A model generated the notes under the pieces. The model saw only the letters and a list, made by a program, of their open reading frames with translations, made no database searches and was not told where the DNA came from. The position numbers and the translations under genes were made by a program. A stretch of DNA of 64,000 nucleotides from JAFAYN01 sp963733105 (GTDB taxonomy: Bacteria > Gemmatimonadota > Gemmatimonadetes > Longimicrobiales > Longimicrobiaceae): the NCBI GenBank assembly GCA_963733105.1, contig CAVTCB010000020.1:62001-126000 (forward strand), in the 5' to 3' direction. This document shows positions 25,738 through 33,570 of this stretch, in pieces. Within the stretch, counting starts at the first letter, position 1. Every line of letters starts with the position of its first letter.

Positions 25738-26826
25738 ATGAAGTCAAGAGCGCACCCCTGCGGGCCCGTCCCGGCCACCTCCACGCGACCGGAGCGGAAG
25801 ACCGCCCCGCGGAGACTCCTCCGCGCCCTCCCGGCCCTCCCGCTCCTGCTGGCGGGGTGCGACGAGGCGACGCACCTCCGGACGTACCCGCGGTCGATGT
25901 ACGCGCCGCGCTCGGGGATCGCCCGCGAGGTACTGGAGCTGCAGAACCTGACGGCGTACCTGGGGGTGGCCGTCGGCATCTTCGTCTTCGCGCTCCTCGC
26001 CTACATCATGCTCCGCTTCCGGTACCGCCCGGGGAACCCGGAGCCGGAGCAGATCCACGGCAACACCCGCCTGGAGCTGGCGTGGACGCTGATCCCCGCC
26101 GTGATCCTCGCGATCATCGCCGTCCCCACGGTGCGGATGATCTTCGAGACGCAGCGGGAGGCCCCGGCCAACGCCCTCAAGATCGACGTGATCGGGTACC
26201 AGTGGTGGTGGGAGTACCGCTACGCCGTCAACGGCGGGCGCGACACCGTGGTGACCGCCAACGAGATCCACGTCCCCGTCGGGCGCCCGGTCCAGCTGCG
26301 GATGACCACCAAGGACGTCATCCACGCCTTCTGGATTCCGCAGATGGGCGGGAAGCGGGACCTGATCCCGAACAAGACCAACACCATCATGTTCACGCCC
26401 GAGGAGCCGGGGATCTACCTGGGGCACTGCACGGAGTTCTGCGGCGACTCGCACGCGCTCATGCGGATGCGCCTCATCGCGCACACGCCCGAGGGCTACC
26501 AGGAGTGGCTCCGCAACGAGTTCGCCCCGGCGAAGGAGCCCGTCGACTCCTCGCTCGCCATCGGGAAGCGGCTGGTGACCCAGGGCGCCTGCGCCGGGTG
26601 CCACGTGATCCGCGGGACCCCCATGGTGGGACGCACGGGGCCGGACCTGACGCACATGGCGCGGCGCTACACCATCGCCGGCGGAATCCTGGAGAACAAC
26701 GCGCACAACCTCACCGAGTGGCTGCGCAACCCGCCCGAGGTGAAGCCCGGGTCCAAGATGCCGAATCTGAACCTCAAGCCCGAGGAGATCCGGTACATCG
26801 TGGCGTACCTGCAGTCGCTGGAGTGA
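25738..26826 (+). CDS. ctaC: Cytochrome c oxidase subunit II with fused cytochrome c (caa3 type)
   Basis: 362 aa. A lipobox LPLLLAGCDEA near residue 40 suggests lipid anchoring. Two membrane helices follow (AYLGVAVGIFVFALLAYI and WTLIPAVILAIIAV). The CuA domain has the ligand set HAFWIPQMGG and HCTEFCGDSHALM near residue 225 (CxxxC, His, Met), plus the aromatic YQWWWEY electron-entry patch. A C-terminal cytochrome c domain carries the haem motif CAGCH near 285 and a Met ligand candidate in GSKMPNLNL. The fusion identifies a caa3-type oxidase. ATG 25738 is chosen over GTG 25696 by the position of the signal. First gene of ctaCDEFG. Confidence 0.93.
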   Translation: MKSRAHPCGPVPATSTRPERKTAPRRLLRALPALPLLLAGCDEATHLRTYPRSMYAPRSGIAREVLELQNLTAYLGVAVGIFVFALLAYIMLRFRYRPGNPEPEQIHGNTRLELAWTLIPAVILAIIAVPTVRMIFETQREAPANALKIDVIGYQWWWEYRYAVNGGRDTVVTANEIHVPVGRPVQLRMTTKDVIHAFWIPQMGGKRDLIPNKTNTIMFTPEEPGIYLGHCTEFCGDSHALMRMRLIAHTPEGYQEWLRNEFAPAKEPVDSSLAIGKRLVTQGACAGCHVIRGTPMVGRTGPDLTHMARRYTIAGGILENNAHNLTEWLRNPPEVKPGSKMPNLNLKPEEIRYIVAYLQSLE

Positions 26827-26923
26827 GGGAGCGCCCCGTCGGGGGCACACGATCCGTGATTCGGCGCCCGAAACGCTCCGCCGCGAACGACGGCGGGCGG
26901 CGCCGCAAACCGATGGAGTAGGA

Positions 26924-28861
26924 ATGGCATCGACAGCAACCGTGGCCGCGCCCCACCACGCGGCCGCCCCGCACTCCGAGACCGGCCTGTGGAGCTGGAT
27001 CACCACGGTCGACCACAAGCGGATCGGGATCATGTACGGCTCCACCTCCCTGTTCTTCTTCCTGGTGGGGGGGATCGAGGCGCTCCTGATCCGCACGCAG
27101 CTCATCGTGCCGGAGAACAAGTTCATCAGCGCGGACGTGTTCAACCAGCTGTTCACGATGCACGCGCTGACGATGATCTTCCTGGCGCTGATGCCGATGA
27201 CGGCCGCGTTCTTCAACTACATCGTGCCGCTCCAGATCGGGGCGCGCGACGTGGCCTTCCCGCGGCTCAACGCCCTGTCGTACTGGATCTACCTGTTCGG
27301 CGGGATCTACCTGGCGTCCAGCTCGATCATGAAGATCGCGCCCAACGTCGGGTGGTACGCGTACGCCCCGCTCACCGAGCGGATGTACAACACCGGGCCG
27401 AACGTGGACTTCTACGTCCTGGGGCTGCAGATCGTCGGCCTCTCCTCGATCATCGCGTCGCTGAACTTCATCGTCACCATCATCAACATGCGGGCTCCGG
27501 GGATGCGGCTGATGCGGATGCCGCTCTTCACCTGGATGACGCTGATCACCTCGGTGCTGATCGTCACCGCCATGGCGGTGTTCACCATCGCCATCACGCA
27601 GCTCCTGTTCGACCGGATGTTCGGGACCGGGTTCTTCGACCCGGCCAAGGGCGCGGACCCGCTGATCTGGCAGCACATCTTCTGGATGTTCGGGCACCCC
27701 GAGGTGTACATCCTGATCATCCCCATCTTCGGGATGATCTCGGAGGTGATCCCCACCTTCTCGCGGAAGCCGCTCTTCGGCTTCAACGTGATGGTGTTCG
27801 CCTCCATCCTGATCGGCTGGCTGGGGTGGGGCGTGTGGAGCCACCACATGTTCTCGACGGGGCTGGGGCCGATCGCCGACTCGTTCTTCTCGCTGAGCAC
27901 CATGCTGATCGCGATCCCCACGGGGATCAAGATCTTCAACTGGATCGGGACCATGTGGGGCGGGGCCATCCGCTTCACCACCGCCATGCTCTTCGCCATC
28001 GCCTTCGTCGGGATGTTCACCATCGGCGGGATCTCGGGGGTGATGCACTCCGTGGCCCCGGCCGACCTGCAGCAGAACGACACCTACTTCATCGTCGCCC
28101 ACATCCACTACGTGTTCTTCGGGGGGACGGTGCTCGGCCTGTTCTCGGGGATCTACTACTGGTTCCCCAAGTTCTCCGGCCGCATGATGGACGAGAAGCT
28201 GGGGTGGGCGCACTTCGGGCTGACGCTGGTGGGGATGAACCTGGCCTTCTTCCCCATGCACTTCCTGGGGCTGTTCGGGATGCCGCGCCGCGTCTTCACC
28301 TACGAGAGCGGGCTCGGTTTCGAGTGGATGAACTTCGTCTCCACGATCGGCGCGTACATGATCGGCCTGGGGACCATCGTCTTCGTGCTGAACGTGATCC
28401 GCTCGGCCCGCAGGGGCGCGATCGCGGGGCCCAACCCGTGGGGCGCCCCCACGCTGGAGTGGAGCATCCCCTCTCCGCCGCCGGTCTACAACTTCCGCGA
28501 GATCCCGGTGGTGCGCTCGCGCATGCCGCTCTGGGAGGGCGACCCGGCCCGCGACGGCGGCATCCCGCACGGCAGGGTGGAGGAGGAGACGGAGGAGGTG
28601 ACCATCGCGGGGACGCAGATCGGGGTGATCCACGACCCGGAGGAGGGCGAGAACAAGATGTCCTCGCACGACCTGGGGATTCACCTCCCCCCGCCGTCGT
28701 ACTGGCCGATCGTGACGGCGTTCGGGATCCTGCTCCTCTTCGGGGCCATGATCTTCCGCAACGTGGACGGGGCGCTGCACAACCTGTGGTACCTCTCCAT
28801 CGCCGGGCTGGTGATCATCGTCATGGGGATCTACAACTGGGCCTTCGAGCCGGGCCACTGA
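26924..28861 (+). CDS. ctaD: Cytochrome c oxidase subunit I
   Basis: 645-aa haem-copper oxidase catalytic subunit with about 12-14 membrane helices. Ligands visible: the low-spin haem His in the HALTMIFLALMPM helix; WMFGHPEVYILIIP with the CuB His and cross-linked Tyr; the SHHMFSTG pair of CuB histidines; and AHIHYVFFGG for haem a/a3. TTVDHKRIGIMY near the start is the standard N-terminal motif. A C-terminal extension (from about residue 550) ends in two further helices, VTAFGILLLFGAMIF and LWYLSIAGLVIIVMG. ATG 26924 is preceded by GGAG. Reduces O2 to water and pumps protons. Confidence 0.95.
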   Translation: MASTATVAAPHHAAAPHSETGLWSWITTVDHKRIGIMYGSTSLFFFLVGGIEALLIRTQLIVPENKFISADVFNQLFTMHALTMIFLALMPMTAAFFNYIVPLQIGARDVAFPRLNALSYWIYLFGGIYLASSSIMKIAPNVGWYAYAPLTERMYNTGPNVDFYVLGLQIVGLSSIIASLNFIVTIINMRAPGMRLMRMPLFTWMTLITSVLIVTAMAVFTIAITQLLFDRMFGTGFFDPAKGADPLIWQHIFWMFGHPEVYILIIPIFGMISEVIPTFSRKPLFGFNVMVFASILIGWLGWGVWSHHMFSTGLGPIADSFFSLSTMLIAIPTGIKIFNWIGTMWGGAIRFTTAMLFAIAFVGMFTIGGISGVMHSVAPADLQQNDTYFIVAHIHYVFFGGTVLGLFSGIYYWFPKFSGRMMDEKLGWAHFGLTLVGMNLAFFPMHFLGLFGMPRRVFTYESGLGFEWMNFVSTIGAYMIGLGTIVFVLNVIRSARRGAIAGPNPWGAPTLEWSIPSPPPVYNFREIPVVRSRMPLWEGDPARDGGIPHGRVEEETEEVTIAGTQIGVIHDPEEGENKMSSHDLGIHLPPPSYWPIVTAFGILLLFGAMIFRNVDGALHNLWYLSIAGLVIIVMGIYNWAFEPGH

Positions 28862-28909
28862 GCCCGGCTCCCCCACTCTGAACGGCATCCAAGGGACGGA
28901 GGAATCCGA

Positions 28910-29548
28910 GTGAGCATCGTCAACGCGGCGGAGCACGCCGCCCACCCCGGGCACCTGGACACCAGCACCGGGCTGGACAGCCGGAAGATGGCGTTCTGGA
29001 CCTTCATCGGGTCCGAGTGCCTCCTGTTCGGCTCGCTGATCGGCACCTACATGGCGAACAAGGGGCGGAGCCTGGTGGGCCCCTACCCGCACGAGATGGT
29101 GGTGGACGGGAAGCACGTGGAGGGAATCCTCAACATCCCGCTCACCTCCTTCAGCACCTTCATCCTGCTGATGAGCTCGGTGGCGATGGTGCTGGCGCTG
29201 AACTACACGCAGCGCGGGGAGCGGAGCAAGTCGGCGCTGTGGCTCTTCCTGACGGCCTTCGGGGGCTCGATCTTCCTGGGGTGCCAGGTCTACGAGTTCA
29301 CCCACTTCTGGCACGAGGGGCTGACGCTGCAGACCAACATGTTCGGCTCCACCTTCTACCTCCTGACGGGCTTCCACGGGGCGCACGTGACGGTGGGGGT
29401 GATCTACCTGCTGACGCTGACGTTCCTGGCCTGGCGCGGCCGGCTGGGGCCGGAGAAGGCGCTGAACGTGGAGATCGCGGGGCTGTACTGGCACTTCGTG
29501 GACGTGATCTGGATCGTGATCTTCCCCCTCATCTACCTCATCAAGTGA
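28910..29548 (+). CDS. ctaE: Cytochrome c oxidase subunit III
   Basis: 212-aa subunit III. Five helices are visible, e.g. MAFWTFIGSECLLFGSLIGTYM, FILLMSSVAMVLALNY, TAFGGSIFLGCQVYEF, FYLLTGFHGAHVTVGVIYLL and LYWHFVDVIWIVIFPLIYL. The WHFVDVIW ending and GFHGAHV are family signatures. It lacks the two N-terminal helices found in longer homologues, as is usual for bacterial caa3 enzymes. GTG 28910 follows a GGAGGAA; it sits 48 bases after ctaD. Confidence 0.92.
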   Translation: MSIVNAAEHAAHPGHLDTSTGLDSRKMAFWTFIGSECLLFGSLIGTYMANKGRSLVGPYPHEMVVDGKHVEGILNIPLTSFSTFILLMSSVAMVLALNYTQRGERSKSALWLFLTAFGGSIFLGCQVYEFTHFWHEGLTLQTNMFGSTFYLLTGFHGAHVTVGVIYLLTLTFLAWRGRLGPEKALNVEIAGLYWHFVDVIWIVIFPLIYLIK

Positions 29549-29556
29549 GCGATCCG

Positions 29557-29904
29557 ATGTCCAGCGAGACGCGAGAGATCATCCACGACCAGCACACGCA
29601 CCCCAGCAACAAGTTCTACCTGGTCATCGGGGCGATCCTGCTCGTCCTGACGGCACTGGAGATCCTGGGCTACCTGGGCGAGGTGAACGGGGTGTTCGGC
29701 CAGGGGACGGCGGCGGTGGTGATCGGCATCCTGTCGGCGGCCAAGTTCTTCGCGGTGGTCGCCTACTACATGCACCTCAAGTTCGACAGCCGCATCTTCA
29801 CGGGGATCTTCGTGTTCCCGGCGATGCTGGGGACGCTGGTGATCGTGGGGCTCTACCTGGCCCAGCAGGTCCTCCCCCGCCTGGGCGCGGCGCTGGGCCA
29901 GTAA
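29557..29904 (+). CDS. ctaF: Cytochrome c oxidase subunit IV
   Basis: 115-aa small subunit with three membrane helices: YLVIGAILLVLTALEILGYL, AAVVIGILSAAKFFAVVAYYMHL and GIFVFPAMLGTLVIVGLYLA. The KFFAVVAYYMHLKFD motif is diagnostic of prokaryotic subunit IV. ATG 29557 lies eight bases after ctaE, so translation is probably coupled. It stabilises CuB binding in subunit I in related enzymes. Confidence 0.9.
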   Translation: MSSETREIIHDQHTHPSNKFYLVIGAILLVLTALEILGYLGEVNGVFGQGTAAVVIGILSAAKFFAVVAYYMHLKFDSRIFTGIFVFPAMLGTLVIVGLYLAQQVLPRLGAALGQ

Positions 29905-29928
29905 CCCCGACGCAGGAAAGGCAGTACC

Positions 29929-30816
29929 ATGGTGGTTCCCGCGGCGCTCCTGCTGCACTCGCAGACGTTCTCCTGGACGGAGTGGAAGGTCTACCCGAGC
30001 TTCATGGTAGGCTGGCTCCTGCTCGGGGGCGCCTACTTCCTCCTGATCGGCCCCCTCCGGCACCGCTTCCCGGGGTCCGCCCCGGTCCCGGGGCGCAAGG
30101 TGGCGAGCTTCGTCACCGCGCTGGCGTCGATGTTCCTGTCGCTCCAGGGCCCGCTGCACGAGCTGAGCGACTACTTCCTGTTCAGCGCGCACATGGCGCA
30201 GCACCTGGTGCTGATCCTCCTGATGCCGCCCTTCCTGCTGTACGGAATCCCCGACTGGATGCTCCGCCCGGCGCTCCGCGCGCGCCCGGTGGCGTGGCTG
30301 GCGCGGGCGGTGACCTATCCGCTGGTGGCCTTCGCGCTGAACAACGTCATCTTCCTGGTCTGGCACTTCCCCGCGCCGTACGACCTGATGATGCGGGACC
30401 ACGCGGTCCACGTGGCCATGCACCTGACCATCATGGTGACGGGGACGATCATGTGGTGGCCGGTGATGAGCCCGCTCCCGGAGCTGCCCAGGATCGCGGC
30501 GCCGCTGCAGATGATCTACCTGTTCGTGCTGGGGATCCCCATGATGCTCACGGCGGCGCTGATCACCTTCTCGCAGACGGAGATGTACGTCTGGTACCTG
30601 GAGGCGCCGCGGATCTTCGGGATCAGCACGCTGGACGACCAGCGGCTCGGGGGGCTGATCATGTGGGTGCCCGGGGGGCTGACGCTCTGGATCGCGATCA
30701 CGGTGGTGTACTTCCGCTGGACGCAGCCCGAGGTGGCCGCGGACGAGACGGAGATGAAGCGCCGCGTGTCCCGCGGCGGAATGGTGATCGCCCCCCCGCC
30801 CTACCCCGGCCGGTAG
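29929..30816 (+). CDS. ctaG: Cytochrome c oxidase assembly protein CtaG
   Basis: 295-aa polytopic membrane protein of the CtaG (caa3-type assembly, DUF1404-like) family, distinct from the Cox11-type CtaG. About seven helices; typical histidine/membrane motifs such as YFLFSAHMAQHLVLILLMPPFLLYG, FLVWHFPAPYD and HVAMHLTIMVTGTIMWWPV. The histidines may handle copper. 24 bases after ctaF; the operon ends at a strong terminator at 30840-30875. Confidence 0.9.
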   Translation: MVVPAALLLHSQTFSWTEWKVYPSFMVGWLLLGGAYFLLIGPLRHRFPGSAPVPGRKVASFVTALASMFLSLQGPLHELSDYFLFSAHMAQHLVLILLMPPFLLYGIPDWMLRPALRARPVAWLARAVTYPLVAFALNNVIFLVWHFPAPYDLMMRDHAVHVAMHLTIMVTGTIMWWPVMSPLPELPRIAAPLQMIYLFVLGIPMMLTAALITFSQTEMYVWYLEAPRIFGISTLDDQRLGGLIMWVPGGLTLWIAITVVYFRWTQPEVAADETEMKRRVSRGGMVIAPPPYPGR

Positions 30817-30839
30817 GCGCGGGACGGACGGAGAAAGCG

Positions 30840-30875
30840 AGGAGCCCCGGGCGCCGCACGGCGCCCGGGGCTCCT
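30840..30875 (+). terminator. Terminator of cytochrome oxidase operon
   Basis: Perfect 16-bp stem (AGGAGCCCCGGGCGCC and complement) with a four-base loop, 23 bases after ctaG and followed by TCGTTCGTTCC. Confidence 0.88.
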
Positions 30876-30959
30876 TCGTTCGTTCCGGCGGGGCGGCATC
30901 CTGCCGTTCAGCTCGGCAGGCCGACGTTCCCCCGCTTCACCCGCTGGACGTGCTGCTCG

Positions 30960-31133
30960 TCATGACGGAGGCGCCACTTCGCCCGTGCCCCCCTGCGCGG
31001 TGTCCCTGGCGGCCTCCGGCGGCTGGATGGCGCTGTCGTTCTCCGTGATGTCCACCCGTTTGTCGGGCTGGGTGCAGGCGGCCACCGCCAGGGGGAGCGC
31101 GACGGCCACCCCGAGAAGCCCTTTCCACTTCAT
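30960..31133 (-). CDS. Small lipoprotein
   Basis: 57 aa. KWKGLLGVAVALPLAVAACTQ is a signal peptide with lipobox AVAAC (Cys about residue 20). The mature peptide is short, acidic and probably unstructured (DKRVDITENDSAIQPPEA). No family recognised. ATG 31133 chosen because the signal starts there; longer frames to 31196 have no signal at their N-terminus. Converges on the ctaG terminator. Confidence 0.6.
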   Translation of the reverse strand: MKWKGLLGVAVALPLAVAACTQPDKRVDITENDSAIQPPEAARDTAQGGTGEVAPPS

Positions 31134-31211
31134 GCGCGTCCCCTCCGAGCGAGTCGTGGTTTCCTTGGACCGGACCGTCGCAGTGGCAAGGAGCATTCCA
31201 GCCCCCCGGCG

Positions 31212-31937
31212 TCAGCACGCGGCCACCCGCCGGTTGGCCTCCTCCAGCTGCTCGGGGCGCCCGATGTCCAGCCAGAGCGAGCCGTCGGCGCGGAAGGGGA
31301 GGATGCGCTCCCCCTCGCCCGCCAGGCGGAGGTAGGGGTCGAGGATGGAGAACACGCCCCGCTCGGTGACGCGGGGGAGAAGCGCGGGGGAGACCACGTG
31401 CACGCCGCAGAACGCCAGCCGGCGGACCTCGCCCTCGGCGGGGCGGACGCGCAGCTCCAGCTCCTTCTTCTCGTCGGCGCGCCCCAGGAGCCCGCGGTCG
31501 TCGAACAGGAGGTGGCGCGAGGAGGGGCGCTCCATCACGGCGAGCGTCGCCAGCGCGCCCTCGGCCGCGTGCGCGGCGTACATCTCCCGGAGCGGGAGGT
31601 CGGTGAGGACGTCGGCGTTGTGGACCAGGAAGGGGGCGTCGCCGCGCAGGAGCGGGGCGGCGCGCTGCAGCCCGCCGCCGGTCTCCAGCGGCCCGTCGGG
31701 CTCGCGCGAGAACACCACCTCCACCCCCCACCCGCCCCGCTCGGCGGCGTAGCGCTCGATCTGCTCGCCGAAGTGGTGGGTGTTGACCACCAGGCGGTCG
31801 GCCCCGGCGTCGATGAGGCGGCGCGCCACCCGCTCCAGGATGGGGACGCCGCCCACGGGGACCAGCGCCTTAGGCGTGTGGTCGGTCAGCGGGCGGAGGC
31901 GCGTCCCCAGCCCGGCGGCGAACAGCACGGCGTCCAC
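31212..31937 (-). CDS. Sugar-1-phosphate nucleotidyltransferase (MurU/GlmU-like)
   Basis: 241 aa, NTP-transferase fold. LFAAGLGTRLRPLTDHTPKA at the N-terminus is the nucleotide-binding signature, followed by NTHHFGEQIERY, FLVHNADVLTDLPL (metal-binding Asp) and WLDIGRPEQL near the C-terminus. It resembles N-acetylmuramate-1-phosphate uridylyltransferase (MurU), which works with an anomeric sugar kinase (AmgK). The gene directly upstream, five bases away, encodes an AmgK-like kinase fused to a RapZ domain, strongly supporting a MurNAc recycling role. GTG 31937 is the only start in the short gap. Confidence 0.8.
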   Translation of the reverse strand: MDAVLFAAGLGTRLRPLTDHTPKALVPVGGVPILERVARRLIDAGADRLVVNTHHFGEQIERYAAERGGWGVEVVFSREPDGPLETGGGLQRAAPLLRGDAPFLVHNADVLTDLPLREMYAAHAAEGALATLAVMERPSSRHLLFDDRGLLGRADEKKELELRVRPAEGEVRRLAFCGVHVVSPALLPRVTERGVFSILDPYLRLAGEGERILPFRADGSLWLDIGRPEQLEEANRRVAAC

Positions 31938-31942
31938 GGGCG

Positions 31943-33421
31943 CTACGCCTCCGCGCCGGCGCCCACGGGCGAGGCGCCCTCGCGCGAGGGCCAGCGCGCC
32001 TCCTCGCGGTGCGCCAGCACCACGTTGACCTCGGGGAACCTGCGGCGCAGGTGGCGGGCGACGCGCTCGGCGAAGTACACGGAGCGGTGCTGCCCGCCGG
32101 TGCACCCGAAGTGCACGCTGAGCGAGTTGAAGCCGCGGGTGAGGTAGGTCCGCACCTGCCCTTCCACCAGCCCGCGGACGTGCTTCCAGAACTCCTCCAC
32201 CTCGGGCACCTCTTCCAGGAAATTGGCCACCGGCTCGTCGCACCCGCAGAGGCCGGCGTACTCGGCGTAGCGCCCGGGGTTGTGGAGGGCGCGGCAGTCG
32301 AACACGAAGCCGCCCCCGTGCCCGTACGCGTCCTCGGGGTAGCCGTTCTTGTAGCTGAAGCTCCCCACGCTCACCGTGAGCCCGGGCATCAGCTTGGCCG
32401 GGGTGCGGCGCAGGGTGTCGGAGGCGATGATCCGCTCGAACACGGCGCGCAGCTCGGGGAGCTCGACGGGGAGAAACCCGGTCTCCACCAGCCGCTCGAT
32501 GTTGCGGATGGCGGGGGGGACGCTCTGCAGGAAGCGCGGCTTCCGCTCGAAGAACCCGCGGTAGCCGTACGCCCCCATCGCCTGCATGATGCGGACGAAG
32601 ACGTACCCCCGGAAGTGCTGCCGGAAGCGCTCCCGCTCCACGGGGAGGTAGCTCTCCAGGGAGTCCAGGTAGTGGTCCAGGATCTCCTCGCGCACGGCCT
32701 CGGGGAGGGCGGCCTTGGGATCGTACAGGAGCGAGGCGATGTCGTACTGGAGGGCGCCGCGGCGCCCGCCCTGGTAGTCGATGAACCAGGGCTCGCCGTC
32801 GCGCAGCATGACGTTGCGCGACTGGAAGTCGCGGTACAGGAAGTGGCGGGTGTCGGCGCCCAGGAGGAAGGTGGTGAGCTTCCTGAAGTCCTTCTCCAGC
32901 CGCCCCTCGTTGAAGGGGACGTGCGCCAGCTTGAGGAAGTGGTACTTGAAGTAGTTCAGGTCCCACAGGATGGACTGGCGGTCGAAGGCGGCGCGCGGGT
33001 ACGCCACGGAGTAGTCCACCACCTTCCCGCCCTCCACCTGGAAGCGCGGGAGCACCTCCACCACGCGCTTGTACGCCGGGATCATGGAGGCGGGGAAGTC
33101 GCCCTCCTCGGTCTTGCGGGCGTGCGACAGGGCGTCGAAGAGGGTGGTGTCGCCCAGGTCCTCCTCCAGGTACACGCCGGAGTCCTCGGCAGCGCCGTAC
33201 ACCTGGGGGACGGGGAGGCCGACGGAGCGGAAGTCGCGCGAGTAGGAGATGAAGGCGCGGTTCTCCTCCCGGTCGGGCCCCACCACGGCGATGGCGGTCT
33301 CGTAGTCGTCGCCGACCAGGCGGTACATGGAGCGGCTGGACCCGTCGCCCTCCAGCGGGAGGACGGAGGCGGGCGCCTTCCCGAAGTGCTGCTTGAATAG
33401 ACGGCGGAAGATCTGCTGCAC
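31943..33421 (-). CDS. Phosphotransferase (AmgK-like) fused to RapZ C-terminal domain
   Basis: 492 aa, two domains. The N-terminal aminoglycoside-phosphotransferase fold (about 1-335) has LEGDGSSRSMYRL as nucleotide loop, YLEEDLGDTTLFDAL hinge, catalytic YRDFQSRNVML near residue 198 and the metal Asp in WFIDYQGGRRGALQYDIASLLYDP. This matches AmgK, the anomeric MurNAc/GlcNAc kinase. The C-terminal domain (about 350-475) matches the RNA-binding half of RapZ: VSVGSFSYKNG, VFDCRALHNPGRY and HFGCTGGQHRSVYFAERVA. In enterobacteria RapZ controls glmS mRNA through small RNAs and senses cell-wall precursors. GTG 33421 is the start. Likely an operon with the nucleotidyltransferase. Confidence 0.82.
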   Translation of the reverse strand: MQQIFRRLFKQHFGKAPASVLPLEGDGSSRSMYRLVGDDYETAIAVVGPDREENRAFISYSRDFRSVGLPVPQVYGAAEDSGVYLEEDLGDTTLFDALSHARKTEEGDFPASMIPAYKRVVEVLPRFQVEGGKVVDYSVAYPRAAFDRQSILWDLNYFKYHFLKLAHVPFNEGRLEKDFRKLTTFLLGADTRHFLYRDFQSRNVMLRDGEPWFIDYQGGRRGALQYDIASLLYDPKAALPEAVREEILDHYLDSLESYLPVERERFRQHFRGYVFVRIMQAMGAYGYRGFFERKPRFLQSVPPAIRNIERLVETGFLPVELPELRAVFERIIASDTLRRTPAKLMPGLTVSVGSFSYKNGYPEDAYGHGGGFVFDCRALHNPGRYAEYAGLCGCDEPVANFLEEVPEVEEFWKHVRGLVEGQVRTYLTRGFNSLSVHFGCTGGQHRSVYFAERVARHLRRRFPEVNVVLAHREEARWPSREGASPVGAGAEA

Positions 33422-33570
33422 GGGGACGCTCGCGTAACGGTGTGGTCTGCAAGGACTAATCGTGGAAGATAACGCAGCAACACGGATGCCGTCACGGGTG
33501 CGGCCGCGGTACGCCCCTTGCCGCCCGTGCGGGGTCCGTTTTCCGACGAACCGCAGACCCGGCGCGCCCC

